Shown here in pieces: positions 45,549-57,977 of a stretch of 64,000 nucleotides of DNA. Source of the DNA: Scalesia atractyloides. Its lineage: Eukaryota > Streptophyta > Magnoliopsida > Asterales > Asteraceae. Under the pieces are notes generated by a model that did no database searches, was not told the DNA's origin, and saw nothing but the letters and a program-made list of their open reading frames with translations. The stretch lies in assembly GCA_947069175.1 (NCBI GenBank), contig CAMTDV010000027.1, forward strand, positions 37,461,369 through 37,525,368, read 5' to 3'. The first letter of the stretch is position 1. The number at the start of each line of letters is the position of its first letter. The translations under genes were made by a program, and so were the position numbers.

Positions 45549-47332
45549 TTTAACGCCTTGCTTTTTTGTACTTTCTTTAATTAGAAAGTATAATCGTATT
45601 TCTCTTTATGGAAACTTGTATTCGTATTTCTTTTCCCAATTTTGTAATCCGAGACTTGAATCGTAATAAAAATTCATCATTTTATATATACATGTCTTAC
45701 ATGCATTCAATTGTTTAAACTGATACTTGTTATACGTACAAAGACTCATACATTCACACTCGATACTCAAATCACAGTTACATGCGTTATACATGCAAAA
45801 ATGACAAGTTATAGCATGAAATGAAAGATAAACTGAGTTCAAGGACTAAAAATGGCATAATCCAGAGAAAGTGGTTTCTATCCCATGGATTAGTCCAATT
45901 TGTGTTTTCTATATTAAATGCACTCAACTAACCACTTCTTTCACCTCAACTATAAATACCCACCTCCTCCCACTCTCATTTCACACCTCAAACACTTCTC
46001 TTCTTCTCTCTAAAGCTCTCTATCCATCTGAAAGTTCAAGACTTTCAAAAGTGAGTTCTAACTCACCCTTACCTCCCTTCTTTGATCTTTCTTCCTTTCT
46101 TAGCACTTGAATCACCTCTAGGAATGTTTCCATAGGTTCTCCCTGGAAAACCAACTTGGAACATCACCATATTTGAGGTCTCAAGTGTAAGAGCTTTTCG
46201 TTTTAATACCACAAGTGTTGTATCCTTCCAAGCTTGTTCTTGAAACAAGACTTGAGTTGGTAGTGTGTGATTACTTGGAAGCCTTGGCTATCCTACCTTT
46301 AATCCACCACCTCACTTGATGATTTTGATTATTTTTCTTATTTTTATGTTCAACTTATTCATGACCATCCTTGTCGTCCTCGTGACGACTTGTGCATTGG
46401 TGAATTATACGAAAGATGTTAAAGGAAGGTTATCATCCTACCTCCATGCATGACTTCTATGAACTTCCATGATAAATATGATTAAGTATACTATATAATA
46501 TATGTATATATATATACACTAACCGAACTCTTGATGGTAATCGAATGATTATCCGTCATGGTACTAGGTTGCATCACCTAAGTACTTAATTTCTCGTTAC
46601 GATTCTAATGGGTATCCCAACCCATGAAAACACATCAACCCGAATGGGTATTATAGTGTCAAGAACGAGTATTAAGTCTAGATGATTATTTTCTCGTATA
46701 CATACTTTAGTTTATTTAAATTTCCTAATCCCCCCGTTATTGTTCGAATACTTACCAACCTACGTTTTCCTCTTGTAGGATAACTCGGTGCTCCATCCTC
46801 CAAACTCCCCTAACACCTTACAGAAATACCAAGTGGAAGCTTGTAAAACTGTGAGTACACTCGAACACCCTTTTTACGATTTACACATTTGGGTACAACA
46901 TGTTAGTCTATCAAAATACACGCAATCACACTTATACTTTTATGCAATCACACAAAAAATCCATCATACATGCTATAGTTACGTGATACACGATTTGTAT
47001 ACTTGGAACATTCTTATGTGATGCTATCTATCATTAACTACGTACGAGCCTCCCCCTTAACATGTATAGCGCTATAGGAGTAACGCACCGCCCGTATTCT
47101 TGAGGTCATGTTAAGTTTATTCTATTTTGCGGTGAGACGCGAGGGTTGACTTATAGATCGCATGCCATGTTTACATTAATCTAGTATGCTAGCTTAACAT
47201 GTGGATTCGTTTAAATCTTTTCATACTTATGCTATATCAAACTTGTGTACTCGTCAATACTTTTTGTATTGAACTATACTTTTAACATGTTGCAGGTTAA
47301 GGATGTTGATCATGACAAACTTAGTAGGGACT
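45549..47332 (+). repeat. Element A 3' LTR, proximal part
   Basis: It starts TTTAACGCC (first G mutated) and matches 8481-10192. TATAAATA at 45951-45958. It carries about 60 bases near 46800-46858 that the 5' copy has lost. It is interrupted by C at 47333 after TAGTAGGGAC. Confidence 0.88.
47056..47115 (+). other. 60-nt conserved LTR island (copy 2)
   Basis: Identical to 9939-9998 and 62681-62740, with inverted ends CTTAACATG/CATGTTAAG and the palindrome TATAGCGCTATA. Confidence 0.8.
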
Positions 47333-50300
47333 GTCACACCCCGATTTAGCCATTAGAGCCGGGCCTGATCTGACTGGTATCTTCATTGCACAACAAAAGT
47401 GTTTGAAATTCTAAGACTTCTAGAAATGAACGCCCGCTAAGTACTCGAATCCACATGGGTTCTCCTACTCCAACCGTGCCATACATGACATCATAACCTG
47501 AGAAAGAACATGCGAAAAATCAACATAAAGTTGTCAAATTCATAGTTTGTCTGTTTTTGTTTCAAATGAGTCATAAAACATTTGAAAGTTTTGCATCCGA
47601 AAAACCAGTTTGTGGGATCATAGTATCCCAAAGCATTTGAAATGTCATGTCTGTATAACAGTAGTGAAATGTTTTCCATGTTGTTTGCAAATCCATGCAA
47701 ATAACTGTTATGTTTATAAATTGGTGATAAAATGTTTTCAATCGTATCTGTAAATAAACCGGTATTGAAATGTTTTCTGTTATCTTTGTAAACCGGTATT
47801 GAAGTGTTGTTGAGAAAGCGTAATAAAACCATTTTTCTCGGCATGTCAATTGAAAACCTTGTTTTTTGTAATATTTGAATAACCGTCGATGTCCGCGTAC
47901 GACAAAGACAACATGCCCGCATGAGCCTATAACCAACCTCAAGCTAGTAAGTGCCTCGCCGAACCGTTTACTCAAGACGGTAGACTAGCAGGCGGTTATA
48001 GTTTCGATATGTAGCGAGGACTTCACTGTATAGTTTTAAGTGACCCTGGCCCTTATTGTTTAGTAGAGGACAATCCAGTCCTTGTTTCTTCGTGCCTCGC
48101 ACGAGTGAGAATGGGCCTAGCCCATCTGAGTTTGTAAGCAGGAGCAACCAGTCCCTTATTTATATGCAAGACAAACCAGTCCTATTGTAACTAGGACCTT
48201 CCCGTCACCTAGTCATGAAACTCATGCACGTTTCGAGAATACGCGAGTGTTTTTTAAAACCGGTATGTTTAGCATAAACCTTTCATAAACCATTTGAGTT
48301 TATTGAAATTCATTTGCAACATGGTTTAGAAATCCTTTGTTCACGTTCATCGAAATATTGTGTACTTTTTCAAAACTTGCATCTCTTTCACCCCCGAAAA
48401 CATTTATAAAGATGTAAAACAGAAAAAGTGGGGGTTATGAACTCACCTGGAAATCCAGCGCAAAGCTAGCTTAATGTGATTTTCCATAACGTTGTCTCCA
48501 CAACTTGACTTGCTAGCATGCAATCTAGTGTATTCCTAAAATGGAATCACTTGTAAGTTTCTAGATATATCGTAGCTATACTACGTGATACCGAGCTTTA
48601 CCAAATCGTTAACCATACGATTCTATGAAATTGTCATTGTCTTAACTCGGTTAACCAATCTATGGTTTTCTTAGAATTGTCTTAGTTTTCGAGCGACTTG
48701 AAATATATGTTTATATAAAACATAACTATATTTCTTGAAAATGATATTTAGTCGTTATGTACGTTGACGGATAATATTACGACTCTTTGTAGTTTTCATA
48801 GATATAATGTATATATACTCGAAAATATATCCGTATAGATAATACATTTCGTATTCGCGCGAGAGCCTGACGTATCGTTTATAATAAATAAACAACGATG
48901 TAATTGCATGCTTGTTATAGTCTTGCAGAGTCGCGTCGTACTTCGTTTAGCGTTTGAATCGAATAAAAACAATATACTATTGTTATAATATCATTCGAAA
49001 GTATTCGAGTCGTCGACGTTCGAAATAAATATACTATATTTATTTATAAAAGTATTTGACGTCTCGCCATTCGTGTATATATAATATTCTTGTTATACGA
49101 TTTCCAAATCTGATGTTTGAAGTAATGCGCACCTTGTATTCGTCTTGTATGAGCGTTCGGAATCCTTGGCGTTTCAAAATAAATAAAAACAATATACTTA
49201 TTTTTATGTCGTCGTTCGAATGATTTATCGATGTTTGAAATCTAGTTTCCGAGTTTCGACGTTGAATTAAATAAATATCGTTTATTTTATAGTCGATTAC
49301 CGAATCTTGTTGTCTTGTAATCGCGTTCATTAAAATGTTGTCGGGTCGATTCGTAAGTGTCGTCAAAATACATATATGCATTTATTTTATACAATCATTT
49401 GAATTCGGGCGTTTAATCTTTGAAATGTGTCGCGTTTTCGTATTACGTATATTACGAAAATCGGACAGAGTTTCCTCTGTTTTTGGACGATCCCGACATT
49501 AGTAGTTGTCGATTTATTTATCAAAACACAACCTTCAATTTAGCAATAACAATATCTATAACTTCTTGTCGTGATTGAAATGTTGTTTTTGTCGAATACA
49601 AGTCCATTTTATATAATTTTTCATCGTGTTTTGATTATAACTTTCGCCAATTATATTTCCGATTGATTTCATTTAACTAATGTCGGTTTGATTTTAATTA
49701 ATAATTATTCGGAGATAGCGTACGTCGACTTAATTATTTATTTTTAGTTGTGGCGATAATTAATCGTTTACGGGAGTCGGGTCGAGCTCGGTTTCGCGAT
49801 AATTAATATTAATAATAATTATAACTAATATAATTAAATTTCGTGTCGTAATTAAATTTTACCGAGTCTCATGTTGACTCATTGACCGGGTTTGATCAGG
49901 TTTGACTCATGTTGATTGGGTTTGACCAGTTGACCGTGCCGAACCGAACACCGAACCTGAAACAAACACTTTAGTTTTTAAACTGAATCGGAAATAAACC
50001 CAAATTTAAACGAAACTGAAATATTGAAAACTGTTTCGAACTCGAACCGAGTCGAACCCGAAACCTGAACCGCGACGTGAGCCAAAACTTATCTGAACCG
50101 AGACCCGAGCCGTTGAACCCGAACAGGAGATGAACAACCCAAACCACAGATCCGAAATAGATCTGAAACAAATTGAACCGGAACTCGAAACATGAATTAA
50201 GATCTGAACCGAATCCGGACCTTGAACCGAACATCGCCAACATCACTGTCGCCGCCGGCATCTCAATCGTCGCCGGCAGCCGTCACTCTCTCTCTTCGTC

Positions 50301-51276
50301 GAAATAACCACCCGACATCACTGTCGCGAAACCACCGCCGCCGCTGGCGTCTCAATCGCCACCACTGCCGCCTCCTTCTCTCCTCCGATCTATCTTTCTC
50401 TCTCAACGCTCTCTCTCTCACCCGACGATCTGTCTGTGTGTGTATATATGCGGCTGTGTGTGAGAGGAGGTACAAGGAGAAGAGGTGGGTGTGTGGTGTG
50501 TGTATTGGAGATGATGACCGGCATCGCCGGTTGCGGCCGGATTTTCGGCGACTGGTAAAGAGAAGGGGAGGGCAGGGGGAATTCTTATGTTGTGCTAGTG
50601 TTTGAGTGAAGGAATAATGAAGGGATGTTAGGGTTAGATTATTTAAATAGTCAGGGTTTTAAGCGGGTTGGGCCCAAAGCCCGTTATCGTGTATTCGGGC
50701 CCAATACGTATCCAAGGTCCATTTTCAAAACCCGAAAGTCGTGTTTATCGAAATTTATTTATTCGGACTCGGACGTTTAAAATTATATCGGGGGTCTTTG
50801 TTTGACGCGTAAACCCGTCGGTTGCGTTAAAGTTGCGTATTTTGCCCTGTTTGTCATTTCTGATCCGTTTTTCGTTTCGATTTCCACCGCGAGTATTAAA
50901 ATTCAATTATGGAGCTAAATATATCATAATATATTAATATCGAGGTGTAACTCAAGTCCGTTGCTTCCGTTTTGTTGTTGTTGCGTTCCGGTTTTCCGCA
51001 TAACTTCCGCGTTGTGCTTTGCGACGTTAAACGATCCAATTTTATCGCATAATTATAACTGTATGAAAAATACAAGTATAAAGTTCATATTTTTAGGCGT
51101 TGTCAGTATTTGTTTGGCATCAGTTCGCTTAACGTTTAAATTCACGTTAAAGTTCCTGATTGTTGCCAAATCGCGTAGCGTGAAGCAAGTAGAGGTTCCT
51201 AGGCTTTCCAAAGGCCTGATCGAGTTAATTTACGTCTAATTACGCTAGTTATGATGTTTTTGATGTTTGTTATGCG
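47333..51276 (-). mobile_element. LTR fragment C (solo or truncated), probably minus strand
   Basis: It starts TGTCACACCCCGATTTAGCC inside A's 3' LTR and ends without an LTR terminus at 51276. Compared with A's intact copy (42120-42160), about 15 host bases are missing at the right junction, so that end was lost with a small deletion. No primer site, gag or pol. The layout resembles minus-strand LTRs E and F: a TTGAC cluster at 49874-49934, a TATA-like TATTTAAATA near 50650, a Pro/Arg-type low-complexity stretch at 50222-50605, and the ACAGAG..CTCTGT hairpin at 49465-49480. Confidence 0.7.
49874..49934. promoter_or_regulatory. W-box-like TTGAC cluster in element C
   Basis: Five TTGAC cores in 61 bases, in a position comparable to the clusters in LTRs E and F. 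Confidence 0.45.
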
Positions 51277-51455
51277 CTAGAATGTTAGGATTTATGTTGT
51301 TGAACTTATTGTATGTGACTTCCTTTTTGTAATTGACAATCTTGTTATGAAATAAAATTGGTTTGATATAAATATTGTCGCAAATAGTGTTATGATGCCT
51401 TGAGCAATCTATTTCGTCTCACTCCGATGTTTCCGCCATCGGTTGGGGTGTGACA
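51277..51455 (+). repeat. Element A 3' LTR, distal part
   Basis: It matches 42158-42321 and ends GGTTGGGGTGTGACA at 51455, followed by the target duplication TATAA. Confidence 0.88.
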
Positions 51456-51639
51456 TATAATGCACATGTGAAGTACACATATAATGCAAATTTGAAGTAA
51501 CAGTTTTTTTTTGAAAAAAAAATTTATACAAAAAAATAGCAAATTTTTATAAAAAATGTAAAAAAATTGGCATGTATTTAGCCTTTTTTAGTTAGTTTTT
51601 AGTTTTCTTATTTATACGTAGTTTTTTGATGACCTCTTC

Positions 51640-51640
<1 letters not shown>

Positions 51641-51671
<31 letters not shown>
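51641..51671. repeat. (TA)n microsatellite, right
   Basis: About 15 TA units followed by (CA)n and TATA. It abuts one TIR element on the left and is close to another on the right. Confidence 0.95.
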
Positions 51672-51680
<9 letters not shown>

Positions 51681-51681
51681 T

Positions 51682-52131
51682 ATAGGGGAGGGTTATATTG
51701 AGAACGCTAAATATTGTGAGAACGGTGAAAACGAATAAAAAAACCAATCAAAACCATTTTTCTAATACAATTATCATTTTAATTAAAATACAACATCAAA
51801 AAAAGAAATTACAACATCAAAAAAAGTAATTATGACATTAAATAATTCATGTCTCCTCTCAAAATCACTCTTATTAGATTTTTTACACATGTGTAAATAT
51901 AACAAATTTACACATGTGTTAATGGCAAATTTACACATGTGTAATTTTTCTTTATTTCCGAATTCACGTAAATTTAAATGTATAAATTAAATATCTAGAA
52001 TTGTATTCGAATAATAATGACAAGTGTAACAAGAAAATTTGAATTTCACTTGTTTTTGACCAAGTTTAGTGGTTTTTTTATTTGTTCTCACGGTTCTCAC
52101 GATATTTTGCTTTCTTATTTAAACCCCCTTA
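51682..52131. mobile_element. 450-bp TIR element (MITE-like) next to TA microsatellite
   Basis: The left end (GGGGAGGGTTATATTGAGAA.., then TATTGTGAGAACGGTGA and AAC(G)AATAAAAAAACC) aligns with the reverse complement of the right end (AAGGGGTTTAAATAAGAAAG.., then TATCGTGAGAACCGTGAGAAC and AAATAAAAAAACC) over about 58 bases. It is flanked by TATA on both sides. The interior includes three TTTACACATGTGT-like palindromes. No coding sequence. Confidence 0.75.
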
Positions 52132-53880
52132 TATATATGCATGTACGTATGAGTTTTTATTGGATTGTTCATAAATGTGAAGAATGAATGCATGCAATGA
52201 TGTTATGATGATTAGATGAAGATTGTGTTTTGGATTATATGAAAATAAAATATATGTTTGATGCATATAAGTTCTTGTATGATGATGATGGTATGATAAT
52301 AATGCATTAAGTACTTGTACATAAGTGTGGATGATGATTAAATGATCATATGATGGTGAACTTGAAATGATATGATAAAAGTGGGTTAAATTAGATTATA
52401 AGTGTACTAAAATGATGCTAAATAATGTGTTATGATGATATGAAGTTATGTCATAAATCTAGTAGCTTTGTGAAGCTTAAAAAGTGATAAAACGGGTGAA
52501 ATAGTATGATTTATGTGACTTACATGAAATCTGCACTAACATGGATATTAGTACCATTTATTCAGTAAATAACATGTGTTATGTTAAATGATGAAGTCGT
52601 GACGATTTGGGATGATTATAGTAAAGTTCGGTACAAGACTATGCGTTAAAAACGGTAAAAATCGGTTTTTAAGGTGATTTTTGCAAAACTGATTTAGGTC
52701 AGAATATAAAGTGATATTTTTATGATAAATATAAGTGTTTAAACTTATATTAAGTATCCATGGTGTTTGGCTAGTCATACGTAACTTTCCGACGCCTAAA
52801 AATGTTACCGAAACGTTAAAAATACGCATATTTCGACGTACGTGAAAATGGTTTGTTTAAGGGTGAACTTTGCATGTTGTGATATGATATGTGGATATGA
52901 GTATGTATAATGTGAAATGTTAAGTGTTAACATAATAGTAGGAGGTAGGACTATGCATGTGCACTTGTACTGTTAAAATGGTAATTTAGTTAAAAGTCAC
53001 CTTAATATGCAACTTATTTGTCAATCATGAAAATAATACATAGGTTAACTTGTTAAGTTATTTCATGTATAAATGCTATAAAAATGATGAAATATATAAG
53101 TTGACAGAATACGTGTATTACGATATTTGATGATATGTTCATGAATGTGTAAATATATTACGAAGCGCAAATTGTAGATATATTGTACGTAAACAAGTGT
53201 GATAACGAATATAACATCATAAGGGTCACCAATAAAATCGTTTAAGTCGCAAAAATCCAAGAAACCCCTTTGGAACCATCCATTCATCACATCTATGCTT
53301 AGGATTAAAAGTTGCTTTATACGTTTGTTAAATTGATTTACTTTTAATATATAAGTACAATAAGGGTATATTTGAAAAAAAAAACTATTATCCCTCTTTT
53401 TCTTGGTGTCAGAGATCTGACCACACTCAACAAGTCAAATCATAATTACTCAAAGTTTCAATTAAATAGTCACCATAATTTCTTTTAGCCCAAAAATCAA
53501 AATGTTTTTAGTGGTTCGAGGAATCGTCTGAATAGCAAATAGACCCAAAAGCAATTTCCAAAACAAAAGGGATTTTCACGGTACATAATAATAATATAAC
53601 TTATATAATATAATATATTATTCAAAATCTGTTACACTACACACTCTGTACACTTATATAAAACCTATTGTACGTGATACGTTGTAACATAACATATACA
53701 TGTAACAAAAGAAATGTTAGATGTATAACTGCATAAAAATGTGCTACATTGAAACATAACATATACATGGGACTGACACAAAAATGTTAGATATATCATT
53801 TATGTTACATATTTTACATTATAATACAAAAAAAAATTGTTACATATTATTACATTATAATACTAAATTGTTACAAGAGT
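52132..53880. other. AT-rich DNA without recognisable features
   Basis: ATGATG-rich and AT-rich sequence. Phrases such as CCGAAACGTTAAAAATACGC resemble decayed LTR leaders, but no termini, primer site or coding motif is visible. Confidence 0.5.
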
Positions 53881-54119
53881 TGATTTGTTGTTTTTGATCT
53901 TTGGGTGAAGCTCGGAGGGTCGGTATGATGTATCAACTTTCCTTCTTTTGTATTCATGCTGATTTTTGCCGTTAATTTGTTCCTTTTGTACATTTAACCT
54001 ATTTTAATCATGAAAATCAAAAGTATACTAATAAATGTACTTTTTCCAACATTAGTACTAAAAATGTTGATTTTATACCTTATTTGATATAATTTATATG
54101 TTGCATTTGGTGCATATCA
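53881..54119 (-). repeat. Element G 3' LTR, truncated to 239 bp
   Basis: It matches 61517-61755. On the minus strand it follows AAGTGTGGGGTATT, a typical polypurine tract. Homology stops at 53881, where unrelated AT-rich DNA begins. Confidence 0.75.
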
Positions 54120-55909
54120 AATACCCCACACTTGAATCTTCGCTTGTACTCAAGCAGAACTCTTTACTTTTGCTTACACACCTAAATGGAAATGGTAGAG
54201 GAGAAGTATTTGGGTCTTGTAGAGTGTTGGGAATACAAGTTCTTTTTAATCTTGTTTTTATTTTATTTACAATCATATTCGACATGGTTTTTTTAAAACT
54301 AATTTTTAAGAAAAATAAATATTCTTCAGCATAACATGCCTTTTAAAATTTCATTAAGCTATATACAAATTCACACATCTCACAAGTAATCACTCAACAC
54401 TCGGCCGAAGATGTATAAGTGAAACACTCGGTCCCGGCATAGAACTTACTCCTTCCATATGCTTGACAAGTAATCAAACTTGCTTTCTTTTAACATAATC
54501 CTTGTAAATATCAAGAGTACCTTTTAAGGGTAGGTTTTTGGTTAAGGGTAGGGTAAGTTTTGGTTAAGGATAGGGTAGTTTGGAAAAGTGGATAAAGGCG
54601 TAAAATGTCGGTTTTCTTTTAAAAATTTATCTGTGACTTCGGTACAACCTAGAGGTTTATAAGCAATACGTTTATTTATTTTATTTCAAGCAAATAGAGA
54701 TTTTTTTAAAGAAATATTCACAAGATAACTAAGTCACATATTTTTGTGTATTTCAAAAGAACCGAATTTTACTAAAATAAAGGGGTGTAAAAATAAAAGT
54801 GATTTTGGGTATGGGTGATTTATGCAAAATTATATTTTGCGTGTTTTGAAATGAAAGGTTTAGGCTAAAAAGGGTTAACTAAGGGAAACTTTGGTTTTAC
54901 ATGGGAAGATAAACATAAAATAGGGTTGAAAAGAAAAATGTTTTATAATCCTAATGCCTCAATCATTTACTTACTTGAATTAGTTGGTAAGGAGCAAGAA
55001 CGTATTGTCTTGTCAAGTTCTAGATTCGTAAGAACCGTACGGGATATTCATACAAGAAATAAAAAGTGAGCATTTAGTAAAAGATATGATATTGAATGCT
55101 CAACATAGGCTAAAAACACACAATTTGTGGGAAAAAGGTAAAATTGTGAAAATATATATACAATCAAATTTTAAAAAAGATTGTCACGCCTTTTTAGAAT
55201 TTTTTCCTGTATGGTTCTTTTTATCACGGCGCTATCGTAGTAAATTTATAAAAATCTGAATTTTTCGAACTTGATTTCTAACTTAAACTAAAAACAAGAC
55301 AAAACAAACTAAAAAAAATATTTTGAAAAAGATTTGGGGTGTTTTAGGGGTTCCAAGTAGAATTTTTGTAAGGCTTGTTTTAGGACAAACAAATTCAAGT
55401 CCCCCCTCCCCACACTTAAATTACACATTATGCTCAACGTGTCCAAAACTAAAATTTGATTAAATGTGTAAAAGTGGATTAAAAACAACAATTTTTTCAA
55501 AAATCATTGGACACGGGGGCGTGTCTTGGGGACACGACCCTGTGTAAAAAGTGTCAGTAACATGTTTTTATCAAAACTTACAGAATGTTGACACGGGGGC
55601 GTGTCAAGGAGGAACGACCCGTGTGGCAAGTCCAGAAGAATAATGTTTCAGCAATGAATAGGCACAAGGGCATGTCTGGGAGACATGGCCCCGTGTGAAG
55701 CTACTGTTCGTTTTAGAAAAAAAGTGGTTTAGGTGCCGGGCTTCCTGTTTTTGGTTCTGGGGTGTAATATTCTTGGTGGATCCAAGAATCCCAAGATACC
55801 TGCAAGCTTATTCACACCACAACAACAATCTAACAAGAAAAATAAAAATCCTAAGTCATAGGTACATAAAAAGTGTCGCATCCCGCATATTGTTCAAAGA
55901 GTAAATTGT
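54120..55909 (-). other. Element G 3' region, non-coding, with CACGGG..CGTG motif cluster
   Basis: No protein is recognisable. Near-palindromes GACACGGGGGCGTGTC occur at 55510-55525 and 55590-55605, each followed about 5-6 bases later by an inverted partner (GACACGACCC.GTGT type), and a diverged pair lies at 55661-55697. Confidence 0.55.
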
Positions 55910-56696
55910 TCAAACGTGTCGCAGCCAGCAATCATCATCATTGTTTAAAGAGGAGTACGTGGTTTCTTCTCTAAATTCCTTAGGTCCGCTTATGTATTTA
56001 TCATGTAGTCTTTTAGAGCATTCCTTATAGATTTCTGAGTTGGAATACGCTTGAATTCTTAGTTCATATAACTCATTTAACTGGTGTAAGCGATCTTTTC
56101 CGGAAATTTCTTGGTCTAAGTTTACATTTTTAGTGCCCAATATGCTATGTGTACATTTTCTACTAGGAGGCGACAGTTTTTTCTATAGACTAGCTTGTAT
56201 GGTGTGGTACCTATTGATGTTTTGTAAGTTGTTCGAAATGCCCATAATGCATCGTCTAATTTGTCTGCCCATTCTTTTCGATTTTGACCCACTGTTTTTT
56301 CTAGGATTCTTTTAAAACCTTGATTTGTTACTTCGGCTTGACCATTGGTTTGAGGATGATAAGCGGTTGATATACTCCATATCGTGTTAGAGTTATTTTT
56401 TCCATTTTTAGATTGCAAAAGTGGGTTCCTCTATCACTGATTAGGGCTTTTGGAGTTCCAAAACGTAAGAATAGCTTTTCTAGGAATTTTACTACCACTC
56501 TTCCGTCATTTGTGGGAAGAGCTTCGGCCTCCGCCCATTTAGAAATGTAGTGGACAACCACTAAGATGTATTTGTTTCCTCTCGATGGTGGGAATGATCC
56601 CTTAAAATCCAGTTCCCAAACGTCGAAGATTTCACAAATACGAATGCTATTTTGTGGCATTTTGTTTCTTATTATATGTTGCCTACTCACTGGCAT
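55910..56696 (-). pseudogene. Integrase of element G
   Basis: Minus-strand fragments in order: DVWELDFKGSFPPSRGNKYI (first catalytic Asp), LISDRGTHFC (second Asp), then in a new frame STAYHPQTNGQAEVTNQGFK (Glu) and the C-terminal DKLDDALWAFRTTYKTSIG. A further piece, LNELYELRIQAYSNSEIYKE, lies at 55910-56140. At least two frame changes and stops. Confidence 0.85.
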
Positions 56697-57977
56697 GCAT
56701 CACATGTTTTGACCAATACATAAGCATCTTTGTGTATTATGGGCTAGTAAAATCCTGCATTATACACCTTTCGTGAGGTGCTTGCTATTCCATGTTGTCC
56801 TCCACATGGTCATTCGTGACAACGACGAAGAATTTGTGTTGCTTCACGACCATGGACGAATCGTCGAATGAGTTGGTCTACACATATTTGAAAAGATATG
56901 GGTCTTCCCAAAAATAGTGTTTTACATTAGCGAAAAATTTATTTCGCTGATGATAGGACAACCCTTTAATGATGTGCCACTAGCTAAGTGTTTTACATCA
57001 GCGAATAATTTATTTCTCTATATTCTACTATTTCTAAAGATTCTATGGGGAATTTTTCATTGATGAGTTCTTCTCGAATTTCTTCCAAGGCAGGGTCTTC
57101 AAGACGAGATAGGTGGTTAGCAATAGTGTTTTCTGCTCCTCTTTTGTCTTTTATTTCGGTGTCGAATTCTTGAAGGAGAAAAATCCATCTTATGAGATGT
57201 GGTTTTGCATCTTGTTTTTAGAAAAAGGTATCAGATGGCAGCATGGTCCGTGTAGACTATAGTTTTGGAGAGCACAAGATAGGAACACAATTTATCATAT
57301 ACTACAACTAGAACTCTTTTTAAGTGGTTGTGTAATTTTCCTGAGCGTCATTAAGAGTTTTGCTAGTGTAATATATGAGAAGGAAGTGTTTTTTCCTTTC
57401 TTTGTCCCAAGACTGCTCCAATTGCAAAATTTCTTGCATCGCATAGGATTTCAAATGGTAGTCTCCAGTCTGATGCAATCATGATTGGTGCTTTGACTAG
57501 CATATCTTTAAGGGCAAGAAATGCTGTCGTGCAATCTTTGTCAAAGATGAATGGGGCATCTTTTTCAAGTAGCTTAGTTAGAGGTCGAGAGATTGTAGAA
57601 AAGTCTTTGTTAAATTCCCTATAGAATCTGACATGTTCTAGGGAATTTCGGATAGTTCAAAGAGATCGACTTCCATCCTGCGTTGGAGATTTTGTGACCG
57701 AGTACTATTTCCTCTATGACCATAAAATGGAACTTTTCCTAATTAAGGGCAAGGTTAGTCTCCTCACATCTAGATAGCATTCGTTCAAGGTTATCGAGGC
57801 ATTAGTCGAATGAATATCCGAAGATAGAGAAATCATCCATGAAAACTTTCATGGTTTTTCTATCATATCGTGAAAAATGGCCACCATGCATCCTTGGAAT
57901 ATTGCAGGTGCGTTGCATAGATCAAATGGCATGCGTCGATATGTAAAAGTTCCATAGGGACAAGTGAAAGTGATTTT
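56697..57977 (-). pseudogene. RNase H / RT remainder of element G, heavily broken
   Basis: Between the integrase and RT fragments. The length and position fit the rest of RT, RNase H and the zinc-binding part of integrase, but I can follow no frame far. Confidence 0.5.

Larger units (their letters stand above)
8481..51455 (+). mobile_element. LTR retrotransposon A, non-autonomous (LARD-like), twice interrupted
   Basis: It starts TGTAACACC at 8481, ends GTGTGACA at 51455, and is flanked by the 5-bp duplication TATAA (8476-8480 and 51456-51460). Its own parts are the 5' LTR 8481-10192 plus 42104-42321, the primer site at 42325, a non-coding interior to 45548, and the 3' LTR 45549-47332 plus 51277-51455. 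B is inserted in the 5' LTR and C in the 3' LTR. Each LTR is about 1.9 kb. No gag or pol is recognisable, so its movement needed proteins from elsewhere. Confidence 0.85.
7937..51640. mobile_element. Outer TIR (MITE-like) element in a TA microsatellite, split by LTR elements
   Basis: The left end (7937 on) aligns with the reverse complement of the right end (51640 back) over roughly 90 bases: GGATGGATTATGAAAAACTA on one side and GAGGTCATCAAAAAACTA on the other, then a run of (A)AAACTAA blocks and CAATTTTTT. Both ends sit directly against (TA)n. The element's own DNA is about 540 bases on the left (7937-8480) and 185 on the right (51456-51640). The rest is element A and its nested cargo. No transposase frame is seen. 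The TA-microsatellite preference resembles Micron/TAFT-type MITEs, which is inference. Confidence 0.6.

Noticed and set aside
50222..50605. 127-codon Arg/Ser-rich frame
   Set aside because: Low-complexity stretch of LTR fragment C comparable to that in LTR E. No domain.
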